Source of the DNA: Gammaproteobacteria bacterium
GTDB taxonomy: Bacteria > Pseudomonadota > Gammaproteobacteria > GCA-001735895
NCBI GenBank assembly: GCA_024229615.1
Contig: JAAESG010000579.1
Coordinates: forward strand, 1-46,045
Reading direction: 5' to 3'
DNA: 46,045 bases
A model generated the notes under the pieces. It searched no databases, was not told the origin of the DNA, and was given only the letters and a program-made list of their open reading frames with translations. The stretch's first letter is position 1. Every line of letters begins with the position of its first letter. Positions 8,997 through 16,540 of this stretch are shown piece by piece. The position numbers and the translations under genes were made by a program.

Positions 8997-10016
8997 ATGA
9001 AAAAAAGAATTTTCAAGCTATGCCAATCGCTGTTTCCCGACTGGAAAGCACTCTCCGCAAGCGATTTCGAATTTGACGATCCGAAGGGTTTTTCTACCTT
9101 TACCATGGGTATCCGTGCACGCGTACCGGTGCATCCTCCTGCAGTGCTCTATCGGCAATTGCAAGGTAAGGAGAACGCGATACTGGATTTTGAAACTGAA
9201 AAGGATGTGTTTCTTACTCTGGGTGAGCAGAGCATAGCGGCGCATTGCTATTACTATGACAAATCCTGCCGCATCGAAGCTTTCTACCAGGGCCGCAGCC
9301 TCAATGCCGAAGACTTGTTTGAGCCAGACAACCTGCGACAGATCGCGAACCAGTTATATCGTTTTCACCAGTTGATGCCACCGACCCTACCACAGAAAAT
9401 GTTCTTCGAGATGTTGCACGACAAATGGGGGAGTCTGGCCCGGCGTGTGCTGGTAGACGAAATAGCTTCATTTCCGGCGGCGGAGCAAGTTTTATGCGCG
9501 GAACTGCGTGAAATTTACAGCGAGTCTACCCTGGCCAAAGTCATGCAGTGTTTGCCACAGGGGGAACTCTGCTTTTGCCACAACGACACCTATCACGGCA
9601 ATATCATGAAACTCGACAGTGGTGAGATAAAGTTGCTCGACTTCGAATTCTCCTGCCTCAATTACAAAGTTTATGATTTTTCCAATCTGTTTGCGGAAAC
9701 CGTGATGCGTCACCAACAAGCGGAATATCCGTATTTCCGGATTGCCGAGCCGGAATTTGGCGATCGAGAGCTTGGCATGCTGATCAATTTCTATATGGAT
9801 AATGTTGATTTCGAGACGCCCGAAACCAGGGGTCGTGAGTTTGACAGGCTACTACGCGACACGCGAGCGATGCTGATGATGTCGGACTACAAGTACGCCA
9901 TGGCTGCACTGCCGCTTGCCCTCAACCCGATTCAAAAGATTCGTTTTATTCCTTACGCATACCAGCGCTTGCAAAAGTTTTTTGCGGCCTTTGATCAGGT
10001 GGAGCCGCGATCTTGA
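8997..10016 (+). CDS. Choline/ethanolamine-kinase-like phosphotransferase (APH fold)
   Basis: This 339-aa cytoplasmic protein shows the two catalytic motifs of the choline kinase/aminoglycoside phosphotransferase superfamily: the Brenner-type loop CHNDTYHGNIM with D197 and N202, and the metal-binding LLDFEFS with D215. The following text, CLNYKVYDFSN, is typical of the choline/ethanolamine kinase branch rather than antibiotic kinases. The N-terminal lobe carries GFSTFTMGIRA as nucleotide loop. The substrate is probably a small alcohol or amine such as choline, ethanolamine or thiamine, but this cannot be settled from sequence. It lies alone between a palindromic repeat and gene fragments; the ATG start has only a weak GAGG ribosome site. 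Confidence 0.82.
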   Translation: MKKRIFKLCQSLFPDWKALSASDFEFDDPKGFSTFTMGIRARVPVHPPAVLYRQLQGKENAILDFETEKDVFLTLGEQSIAAHCYYYDKSCRIEAFYQGRSLNAEDLFEPDNLRQIANQLYRFHQLMPPTLPQKMFFEMLHDKWGSLARRVLVDEIASFPAAEQVLCAELREIYSESTLAKVMQCLPQGELCFCHNDTYHGNIMKLDSGEIKLLDFEFSCLNYKVYDFSNLFAETVMRHQQAEYPYFRIAEPEFGDRELGMLINFYMDNVDFETPETRGREFDRLLRDTRAMLMMSDYKYAMAALPLALNPIQKIRFIPYAYQRLQKFFAAFDQVEPRS

Positions 10017-10023
10017 GTGATGC

Positions 10024-10120
10024 TTACTTTCCTCTCCACAGCGGTTCGCGTATATCAGCAAAGGCGCGAGGACCTTCCATGAAATCCTCCGACATGATGC
10101 CGGTTAGATAGGGGGAGTCC
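10024..10120 (-). pseudogene. Enoyl-CoA hydratase/isomerase (crotonase), C-terminal remnant
   Basis: Reading leftward, the frame ends with MSEDFMEGPRAFADIREPLW-RGK and a TAA at 10026-10024. That is the usual C-terminus of crotonase-family proteins (a SEDxxEGxxAFxEKRxPxWxG pattern). Only about 30 residues remain; the catalytic core is absent and the frame runs into an unrelated element at 10130. It is the scar of a lost gene. Confidence 0.6.
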
Positions 10121-10129
10121 ATCTCATTC

Positions 10130-10474
10130 GTTAGAGCGCTACAAATAGGGTGGACATTAAATCAGTCTTAGTCACTGGAGGCATTGCTGGAGCAGGGGCA
10201 TGGACCTTCTCCCTTGTTATTGGCTCCCTCCAAAAACGTGCCATTGCTAAATTACCACATCCGAATAAACAGCTCGCGCCCGAAGGGAGGGTCCCAGTTG
10301 GCGTGGGACTGCGTCGGGATGCCACATCACTTGTCCCACACCAACTGGGACGCTCTGCACCCGTCATTATCAAATTGAAGGAGTACCAGGTTTGATTACG
10401 GGGAAAATTCCGACAATGTTGAAACAATATTGGCATACCTTGATTTGCGTTATAAGCAAATATAGCGCTCTAAC
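10130..10474. mobile_element. 345-bp element with 12-bp terminal inverted repeats
   Basis: The ends are GTTAGAGCGCTA (10130-10141) and its exact reverse complement (10463-10474). An internal 18-bp near-perfect inverted repeat pairs 10292-10309 with 10333-10350 (TCCCAGTTGG.../...CCAACTGGGA). Two overlapping short ORFs (81 codons plus, 101 codons minus) span the palindrome and look incidental. It sits between two gene fragments. I see no clear target duplication. A non-autonomous transposable element is the simplest reading; an integron-cassette origin was considered, because the ends begin GTTAG and end CTAAC. Confidence 0.45.
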
Positions 10475-10611
10475 AAAACAAGGCCGTCAAGGGCACGCAA
10501 GTTCGAAAGGTACCGGTCATCAATCATGTTGACGAGGAATTGAAACTGCTGGAGGCAATCGTCGGTCGCAAGCCACCCTGGGGATTTGGCAAAAAGTTCT
10601 ATCGCGATTAA
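10474..10611 (+). pseudogene. C-terminal remnant of an unrecognised protein
   Basis: An open frame of 45 codons starts right at the right end of the 345-bp element with no start codon and ends at TAA. Its text (KVPVINHVDEELKLLEAIVG, then RKPPWGFGKKFYRD) has the look of a genuine protein C-terminus. I do not recognise the family. It is probably the tail of a gene truncated by the insertion or by deletion. Confidence 0.4.
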
Positions 10612-10652
10612 AAAAGCTATCTGTTCTACCGTTTTACTTTAGTCGAATGGCA

Positions 10653-12179
10653 TCAATACCAGGCGTCCGTCATCGACGCCTTGCGACCCGCGATGAAATC
10701 CAGCAAGGCCTGGTCGAGTGCTGGGTCCAGGGCCGGTGCTTGATACTCCTCCAATTTGCGGTTCCATAATTCGTATGCGCGCTGTTGCATGTCTTTACTT
10801 CCCGCTTCGGTCCATTGCTCAAACGGAGTCGCATCGCTCAACTCGGCTTGAAAATTTGCGTGCCTGTAGTGTCGCATGGTGTGTCCGACACCGAGGAAAT
10901 TAGTGCCCACACCAACTTCCCGATAGGCATCCACCGCCAATTGATCCTCATCGACTTGCAGCCCGTCCACGACGCGCGCGATCGCGCCACACTGCTCGGC
11001 GTCCATGACAAATTTTTCATAACCAATGGTCAGTCCGCTCTCGAGCCAACCTGCCGCCTGGAAGATGAAATTTGCGCCTGCCATGATGGCCGGATTCATC
11101 GCGTTAGTCGATTCCATCATCGCCTGAGCATCCGCTACCTTGGACGCGGTCAAATGACCACCACAGCGAAACGGCAAGCCCATTCGCCGACTGAGCTGGG
11201 AAATCGCCAGGGTTGCCAAGGTGGATTCAGGTGTGCCAAAGGTGGGTGCGCCGGATCTCAAATCCATCGTCGTCAGAAAACTACCGTAAACCACCGGGGC
11301 ACCGGGACGCACCAGTTGGGTGAGTGCGATTCCGACCATGACCTCGGCGTGGGCCTGGGCGATGATCGCCGGCTGCGTGACCGGGCTCATCGCACCACCC
11401 ATGATAAAGGGAGATATCACATTGCCCTGGTTTGCCGCGGCATAAGTTCGCAATGCGGCAGTCATGGTGTTGTCGTAGACCAGCGGTGAGTTGACGTTGA
11501 TGTTGCCCTGAATGACGAGATTCTGTTGCATGAACTCCTCGCCGAAGACGATGCCTGCCATTGCCAGTGAATCCTCGGCGCGCTCGGGTGCCGTCACTGA
11601 ACCCATGAACGGTTTGTCGGAATATCGCAGGTGGGCGTAGACCATATCGAGATGACGTTTATTGACCGCGACGTCGACCGGTTCACAAATGGTGCCGCTC
11701 TGGTGGTGCAGCCACGGCGACATATAGGTCAGCTTGATGAAATTCTGAAAATCTTCGAGTCTGCCATAGCGCCTGCCACCCTTCAGGTCGGTCACAAACG
11801 GCGAGCCATAAGCCGATCCAAAGATCAGGTTACTACCACCAAACTCGATATTATTTGCGGGATTACGTGCGTGCATGGTGAAAGTTGCCGGTGCTGTCCG
11901 GCAAAGCTCGCGAACTTGTCCGCGCTCAAAGCGCAGCAATTCACCGTCAACACGAGCGCCGGCCTGCTCGAACAGTCGCAGGGCTTCAGCATCGTCACGA
12001 ATCTCGATTCCAATTTCACTGAGTAGCCATTCGGCGTGATCTTCGAGCCTGAGCAGAGATTCCTCGTCGAGTAATTCATAGGCGGGAATGCTGCGCCGTA
12101 AAAAAGCCGGTGCTTTCCGTCTTGTGGGTTCGGAGTCTGCACGATTGTCACGGCGTCGATCCCTGGCGCTTCTCGACAT
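10653..12179 (-). CDS. MttB-family (trimethylamine methyltransferase superfamily) methyltransferase
   Basis: This 508-aa protein belongs to the MTTB superfamily: an N-terminal basic tail, then the TIM-barrel region with ENHAEWLLSEIG-type text (here EDHAEWLLSEIGIEIRDD), MHARNPANNIEFGG, and the GAPVVYGSFLTTMDLRSG segment. There is no in-frame TAG at the pyrrolysine position, so it is a non-pyrrolysine member. Characterised relatives demethylate glycine betaine, carnitine or proline betaine and pass the methyl group to a corrinoid protein. No corrinoid protein or reactivase is encoded nearby. RBS AAGGA lies 6 nt before the ATG. A 43-codon ORF precedes it and a LysR gene is divergent. The substrate is a quaternary amine by inference only. 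Confidence 0.88.
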   Translation of the reverse strand: MSRSARDRRRDNRADSEPTRRKAPAFLRRSIPAYELLDEESLLRLEDHAEWLLSEIGIEIRDDAEALRLFEQAGARVDGELLRFERGQVRELCRTAPATFTMHARNPANNIEFGGSNLIFGSAYGSPFVTDLKGGRRYGRLEDFQNFIKLTYMSPWLHHQSGTICEPVDVAVNKRHLDMVYAHLRYSDKPFMGSVTAPERAEDSLAMAGIVFGEEFMQQNLVIQGNINVNSPLVYDNTMTAALRTYAAANQGNVISPFIMGGAMSPVTQPAIIAQAHAEVMVGIALTQLVRPGAPVVYGSFLTTMDLRSGAPTFGTPESTLATLAISQLSRRMGLPFRCGGHLTASKVADAQAMMESTNAMNPAIMAGANFIFQAAGWLESGLTIGYEKFVMDAEQCGAIARVVDGLQVDEDQLAVDAYREVGVGTNFLGVGHTMRHYRHANFQAELSDATPFEQWTEAGSKDMQQRAYELWNRKLEEYQAPALDPALDQALLDFIAGRKASMTDAWY

Positions 12180-12188
12180 CTGATTTCC

Positions 12189-12320
12189 TTAAGCGTGGGT
12201 ACGCGATTTATCCGGGTCGAAGAATGGGATCTCCTCGAGCGTGGCAAAATCGCTAAACTCGTTACTGACAACAGCAAGCCGATTGCCGGGTTGTGCCGAG
12301 CTACGTGAAAGTTCGCTCAT
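12189..12320 (-). CDS. 43-residue small ORF preceding the MttB-family gene
   Basis: The ORF has an ATG with GGGAGA 6 nt upstream and ends 9 nt before the start of the methyltransferase gene, so it would be the first cistron of that operon. The peptide is polar, with ATLEEIPFFDPDKSRTHA at the end. I do not recognise it. It may be a leader peptide, a small accessory protein, or the N-terminal scrap of a lost gene. The strong ribosome site argues that it is translated. Confidence 0.45.
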   Translation of the reverse strand: MSELSRSSAQPGNRLAVVSNEFSDFATLEEIPFFDPDKSRTHA

Positions 12321-12443
12321 GAAGTATCTCCCAGAATAGTTATTTGATACATGTGTTTAATTAAATTGACCGAAAGTAAACGTTTGACAAGTGGGTAATA
12401 CAGCAATTTTATTGCGAAGCATCGGCATATTCCAATCGAAATA

Positions 12444-12461
12444 TTTGACCTGATCGTCAAA
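12444..12461. promoter_or_regulatory. Candidate LysR operator in the mttB/lysR divergent region
   Basis: TTTGAC (12444-12449) and GTCAAA (12456-12461) form a perfect 6+6 bp dyad with a 6-nt centre, starting 37 nt before the lysR ATG. The left TTGACC also resembles a -35 box with TAAACA 17 nt downstream. A site overlapping the regulator's own promoter is where LysR autoregulation usually acts. A further TTTGACAA lies nearer the methyltransferase operon. Confidence 0.4.
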
Positions 12462-12479
12462 ATAATTTAAACAATAGTT

Positions 12480-13361
12480 ATGCGTTTCAGACGTTATGAC
12501 AATCTACGCAGTTTTGCCGTCGTGGCTCGCTATCTGAATATGGGTGCTGCCGCGAAGGAATTGAATTTGAGCAAGGGCGCGGTCAGCTACCAGATTCAAC
12601 AGCTCGAGGCCGAGTTGGGATTTGCCGTATTTTCTCGATCGAATCGAAGTTTGGCACTCACCGAAAAAGGTTATACGTTAATTCATGCCTGCGGGACTCT
12701 GTTCGACAATGTGGAGCGAAAGATTGCCGATCTGAGGCAAGATGATAGCCAACGCATTACGATCGGTATGGCAACCTACTTTGCATCACGTTGGCTGTCT
12801 CCGAGGCTGATGCGATTTATCACCGAGCATGCCGATATCGCGTTACGTATTCAGCCGCTAATCGATTTAATGGATTTGCGCTCCAATGAACTGGATCTCG
12901 CGGTGCGCTGGGGCAAGGGAGACTGGCGCCACGCGGAGTTCGAGGTTGAGTTGATTTTTATCTGTCCGGCGGTGCTGACCACCAGTCGCGACATCGGCTT
13001 GCAGATTGAAGCCGAAGGCATTGAAACTGTTATCAAGCGACAGACACTGTTACATGACCGGGACTCCAGCAAGGCCTGGAAGGACTGGTTTATGGCTGCA
13101 GGCATCGACTGGTTATCCGGATCCGATCACCTGGTCATTCCGGATCCGAATGTCAGGGTGCAAGCTGTTATCGACGGGCAGGGTGTCGCACTTTACGATA
13201 GTCTCGTCGACGATGAAGTCGCTGCGGGGCGTCTATACCAGTACCGACCAGTCAGCCTGGACGAGTATGGTTACTACCTGGTTTATCCACGCGAGCTCAA
13301 TTCCGACTCCGCGATCAAGACCTTCCGTGACTGGATAATGCAGGAAGCGCAACTCGATTAG
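12480..13361 (+). CDS. LysR-type transcriptional regulator (GcvA-like)
   Basis: This 293-aa regulator has the winged HTH at residues ~6-65 (FAVVARYLNMGAAAKELNLS, then KGAVSYQIQQLEAELGFAVF), followed by the substrate-binding PBP2 fold. The text DLRSNELDLAVRWGKGDW resembles the GcvA/AmpR branch. It is divergent from the small ORF-mttB operon with 159 nt between them, so it probably activates that operon in response to its substrate. It could instead have controlled the neighbouring agmatinase gene, which is now a pseudogene 26 nt downstream on the same strand. The first ATG is used; no strong ribosome site precedes it. Confidence 0.9.
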   Translation: MRFRRYDNLRSFAVVARYLNMGAAAKELNLSKGAVSYQIQQLEAELGFAVFSRSNRSLALTEKGYTLIHACGTLFDNVERKIADLRQDDSQRITIGMATYFASRWLSPRLMRFITEHADIALRIQPLIDLMDLRSNELDLAVRWGKGDWRHAEFEVELIFICPAVLTTSRDIGLQIEAEGIETVIKRQTLLHDRDSSKAWKDWFMAAGIDWLSGSDHLVIPDPNVRVQAVIDGQGVALYDSLVDDEVAAGRLYQYRPVSLDEYGYYLVYPRELNSDSAIKTFRDWIMQEAQLD

Positions 13362-13387
13362 AATTATTACCAGGGGGGTCCAGGAAT

Positions 13388-13776
13388 ATGACAGAAACCA
13401 AAATCGAATCATCTGACTCGATCTACGGGCGCGCAGAGCTGTTCGATACGACACCCGAGGCGCCTTTTTTTAGGCGCGAGTTTTCATGCGGCGACCCTAT
13501 CGGCGTGACCTCAGGGACGTCGATATCGCGGTGCTCGGTGTGACTTTCGATATAGATGCCCTGGACCCGGCCTATGCTCCAGCAACCGGCACCCCGGTTC
13601 CGGGTGGGTTGACCTCCAATCGGGTGCTCGAAATTTTGTGTGGCCTGGATAACATCGATTTCATCGGCATGGATGTGGTCTAAGTGGCACCCGATTACGA
13701 TCATGCCGAGATAACGGCGTTGATTGCTGCACAGTTGGCGCTCGAATACATCTGTTTGCAGGCAGCGGCAGTTTAG
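13388..13776 (+). pseudogene. Agmatinase/ureohydrolase-family pseudogene
   Basis: Fragments of one ureohydrolase are recognisable. MTETKIESS... opens at 13388 with a ribosome site, then the frame shifts near 13470. From 13486 [18 protein letters not shown], normally followed by a long N-terminal domain, is fused directly to [13 protein letters not shown], the manganese-binding motif of the C-terminal half. That implies an internal deletion, apparently joined at the repeated FD text. [10 protein letters not shown] follows. A TAA at 13681-13683 replaces the glutamate codon expected in DVVEVAPxYDHAEIT; VAPDYDHAEITALIAAQLA continues behind it. Frameshift, deletion and nonsense together make it non-functional. 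Confidence 0.85.
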
Positions 13777-14030
13777 CAGGGGACCAAAATGCCAAAAACC
13801 CGGCAGGAATATACATTGTCGACGGGTTGATATGACCAACCGAAATGCCTGGAACGAAGCCGCGCCAAAGCCTGCGCTGGCCGCCGCAAAGGCGTCGGTG
13901 ACACACGTCAAGGTCGCGTCAAGGTCGACCCCGAGGCAGTCAGTGCTCTACGCAAGGATTTGTTCAAAAAGAAATAGTAGCCGTGGCCTGAGAATCGGTT
14001 TCGAACGAACCTGATCGAGGGCGAGGAGTC
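13777..14030 (+). other. Decayed, unassigned DNA between pseudogene and membrane operon
   Basis: No intact gene is visible. Short open stretches such as NRNAWNEAAPKPALAAAK and KVDPEAVSALRKDLFKKK (ending at a TAG near 13978) look like protein remnants but match no family I know. A 10-base GTCAAGGTCG motif is repeated twice around 13907-13931. Confidence 0.3.
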
Positions 14031-14074
14031 CGTCATTGCACGAATCAACAGGCCCACGCGTTCTTTTTTTGCCC

Positions 14075-14083
14075 TGCTATAAT
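14075..14083 (+). promoter_or_regulatory. Extended -10 promoter of the seven-gene MoxR operon
   Basis: TGCTATAAT is a perfect extended -10 element (TGn plus TATAAT), 37 nt upstream of the ATG at 14121. No good -35 box is present at the right distance, as is common for extended -10 promoters. An AAGGA ribosome site follows before the start codon. Confidence 0.6.
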
Positions 14084-14120
14084 CAACTAGCATTCCATCT
14101 GTAAAATCAAGGATTTATTC

Positions 14121-14891
14121 ATGAACGATATACCCATGAACGATATCTATGCGGCGCCCGAAGCCGATCTTGCGCAACCCGCCCGGTCAGGGCGGAGCGG
14201 TGGCAATGTCGAAGATGCCATCGCCGGCAATATAGATGTCAGGATGCTCGGGACACTCGGCGAAGCCTGGCGTGAACTCAAGGGCTTTAAACTCAAGTGC
14301 CATATTGCCACGATGATCTGGTTCGTGGTTTACATGGTTGCCGTGCTCATTAGCATCCCGGTCGTTATCGGATTAGTCGCAATTGGCGCCGATGAGTCGA
14401 CCGCGTCAATCATTGCCTGGGTAGTGCAGATCATCGCGATTGCCGCGACCATGCCGATGATGGTTGGTATAACCGTCATGGGCATTCGCCATCACCAGGG
14501 CAAGTCGGTATCGCCCGGTTCGATTTTCAATTACTTCCACCGCGCTCCGGCCACGATGCTGTGGTATGTTCTGATGACACTGATGATCATGCTGGGTTAT
14601 ATCCTGTTGATACTGCCGGGTATTTATCTTTCCTTTGCCTATATGTTTTCGCTGCCACTGATGATCGAAAAAGACATGAGCCCCTGGCAGGCGTTGGAGA
14701 CTTCGCGCAAGGCGATTACACGGATGTGGTTCAGGGCGACTGGTTTTCTGTTGTTGATCATGCTGCTGATAACACTGGGCATGATTCCACTGGGTATTCC
14801 GTTAATCTGGATAGTGCCCTGGGTCACCCTGGCCTATGCCATGGTTTATTTCAAATTGTTTGGCGCCGAGGCCCAGACCCTCGCAGATTAG
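14121..14891 (+). CDS. BPSS1780-like multi-pass membrane protein
   Basis: This 256-aa protein has a short cytoplasmic N-terminus containing YAAPEADLAQP, a motif common at the start of membrane proteins of this kind. About five to six hydrophobic segments follow from residue 60 on, ending GAEAQTLAD. The text GYILLILPGIYLSFAYMF and SPWQALETSRKA is characteristic of the BPSS1780/DUF975-like family of unknown function. It is the first gene of the seven-gene operon. An AGGA ribosome site precedes the ATG. A second in-frame ATG lies six codons on. Role: inner-membrane component, otherwise unknown. Confidence 0.8.
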   Translation: MNDIPMNDIYAAPEADLAQPARSGRSGGNVEDAIAGNIDVRMLGTLGEAWRELKGFKLKCHIATMIWFVVYMVAVLISIPVVIGLVAIGADESTASIIAWVVQIIAIAATMPMMVGITVMGIRHHQGKSVSPGSIFNYFHRAPATMLWYVLMTLMIMLGYILLILPGIYLSFAYMFSLPLMIEKDMSPWQALETSRKAITRMWFRATGFLLLIMLLITLGMIPLGIPLIWIVPWVTLAYAMVYFKLFGAEAQTLAD

Positions 14892-14900
14892 GGAAAGTTT

Positions 14901-15587
14901 TTGCTGGACACACGTTATCGGGTCGAGATTCCTGGTGGTATTAACCTCGAAGCCCAGGTTGTAGGGCCCATTCCGAGGTGCTTTGCCTATGCCATAGATC
15001 TGGGTATCCGTGGCATTTGCATCTTGATTTTGTCGCTCGTCGCGATCCCATTCGGAGCCTTTGGTATGGGTGGCGGTCTATTCCTGATAGTCCTCTTCGC
15101 CATCGAGTGGCTCTATCCGGTTTTGTTCGAGCTATTCTGGCGCGGGCAAACGCCGGGGAAAAAATTACTCGGTATTTCCGTCATCAACGATGACTTAAGC
15201 CCGGTTACACTGGGCCCGTCGATGGTACGTAACCTGTTGCGCACGGTTGATTTCCTGCCACTTTTTTATCTCCTCGGCCTGATTTCCATGTTGTCGAATC
15301 GACGCTTCCAGCGACTTGGCGACCTCGCGGCCGGAACCCTGGTCATCAGCCTGCCGCAATCCGCCAAAGCGGTTGTAATCGATGACATCGCGCCACTCGC
15401 ACCGTCTATCGCGTTACTGCGCACCGAACAGTCGTCGGTAATCGATTTTTTACAGCGCAGTCAGCAACTGTCGGTGCCTCGGCAGCAGGAACTGGCCAGT
15501 ATTCTCGACGGGGTAACCCACGATAAAGATGACGACGGCGTAGACCGACTGCATCGTATCGGTGCCTGGTTCCTGGGGGTACGATGA
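14901..15587 (+). CDS. RDD family membrane protein
   Basis: This 228-aa protein contains the RDD domain: PRCFAYAIDLGIRG with the R and D of the first signature, ELFWRGQTPGKKLLGISVI in the loop, and RRFQRLGDLAAGTLVI, where the second Arg/Asp pair lies. Three or so membrane helices are evident. RDD proteins are small transporters or membrane scaffolds; in MoxR operons they are a recurrent partner. The gene uses a TTG start preceded by AGGGAAAG, 9 nt after the previous stop, and overlaps the next ATG by 4 nt. Its C-terminal 70 residues are cytoplasmic and charged. Confidence 0.9.
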   Translation: MLDTRYRVEIPGGINLEAQVVGPIPRCFAYAIDLGIRGICILILSLVAIPFGAFGMGGGLFLIVLFAIEWLYPVLFELFWRGQTPGKKLLGISVINDDLSPVTLGPSMVRNLLRTVDFLPLFYLLGLISMLSNRRFQRLGDLAAGTLVISLPQSAKAVVIDDIAPLAPSIALLRTEQSSVIDFLQRSQQLSVPRQQELASILDGVTHDKDDDGVDRLHRIGAWFLGVR

Positions 15588-16540
15588 AACAGCAATCGTT
15601 CGAGGAACAACATCAGGAGTTGTGGTTGCAAATCGAGGAGTCGCTGCTAAAACCGACGCAGGGTGATAGCAGCAAAGTACTGGCCGAGCACTACATGCTT
15701 TTGTGTCAGCACCTGTCTATCGCCAAGGAACGACTTTACGATGCCGCGCTGGTGGAGCGACTGAACAACCTGGTGCTTGGTCTTTACCGTGAGCTGTATC
15801 GTTTTCGCTCAGAGACGCGGCTCAATCTATACGCCTTTTTTAAACGGGATTTTCCGTTGGCCATCTATCGTCATCGTTTTTTTATCCTGTGGGCCTTCAT
15901 CGTCATGGTGTTACCCGGGCTGGTTATTGGCACCTGGACTTACCTCGATGAGGATGCCATATACAGTGTGCTCGATCCGTCCCAAGTGCGCGAGATCGAA
16001 CGCATGTACGATCCGGAGGCGGGCAAGATTGGCCGCGAAAGAGAGTCGGAGACCGATATTTTCATGTTCGGCTTTTATATCAAAAACAATATCAGCGTCG
16101 CTTTTCGCTGTTTTGCAGGTGGCATGGTGGTTGGCCTGGGCACGCTACTGGTATTGTTTTTTAACGGCATGTTCATGGGTAGTATCGCCGGGCACCTGAC
16201 CCGACTGGACTATGTCGATACCTTTTACCCATTTGTCGTCGGTCACGGATCATTCGAGTTGACCGCGATAGTGTTCAGTGGGGCGGCCGGCCTGCGCCTG
16301 GGCTATGCCATTCTGAACCCGGGTCAGACATCCCGGCTAGACTCGCTACGCCGTGCCGGACGCGACGTTGTACCCATGCTTTATGGCATTGTTTTAATGC
16401 TGGTCATCGCAGCATTTCTCGAAGCTTTCTGGTCTTCCAGCGCCAGTCTTTCTATTCAGATCAAGTACTCGGTTGGCGCTGTGTTATGGGCGTTAGTGTT
16501 GCTGTACTCGTTCTCGGGGCGGCGCTATGAATCTCGATAA
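15584..16540 (+). CDS. SpoIIM-like (stage II sporulation protein M family) membrane protein
   Basis: This 318-aa protein has a ~105-residue cytoplasmic N-terminal region, then hydrophobic segments near residues 100-120, 170-205 and 260-315. The text FYIKNNISVAFRCFAGGMVV and FVVGHGSFELTAIVFSGAAG matches the SpoIIM family, whose Bacillus member is part of an engulfment complex. Non-sporulating bacteria carry family members beside MoxR, RDD and DUF4129 genes, as here, so it is presumably an envelope component. It overlaps its neighbours (4 nt upstream, 14 nt downstream). Confidence 0.9.
   Translation: MKQQSFEEQHQELWLQIEESLLKPTQGDSSKVLAEHYMLLCQHLSIAKERLYDAALVERLNNLVLGLYRELYRFRSETRLNLYAFFKRDFPLAIYRHRFFILWAFIVMVLPGLVIGTWTYLDEDAIYSVLDPSQVREIERMYDPEAGKIGRERESETDIFMFGFYIKNNISVAFRCFAGGMVVGLGTLLVLFFNGMFMGSIAGHLTRLDYVDTFYPFVVGHGSFELTAIVFSGAAGLRLGYAILNPGQTSRLDSLRRAGRDVVPMLYGIVLMLVIAAFLEAFWSSSASLSIQIKYSVGAVLWALVLLYSFSGRRYESR

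Noticed and set aside
10150-10395. 81-codon ORF inside the 345-bp element
   Set aside because: It spans an 18-bp palindrome that dictates much of the sequence and has no good ribosome site.
10130-10490. Integron gene cassette with attC site
   Set aside because: The right end CTCTAAC does not fit RYYYAAC at its first base, no integrase is nearby, and the symmetric 12-bp ends are better explained by a small transposable element.
10785-11489. 234-codon plus-strand ORF within the MttB-family gene
   Set aside because: It is antisense to a well-conserved enzyme and its product has no recognisable domains.
10653-12179. Pyrrolysine-containing MttB
   Set aside because: No in-frame TAG exists within the gene and no pyl genes are visible.
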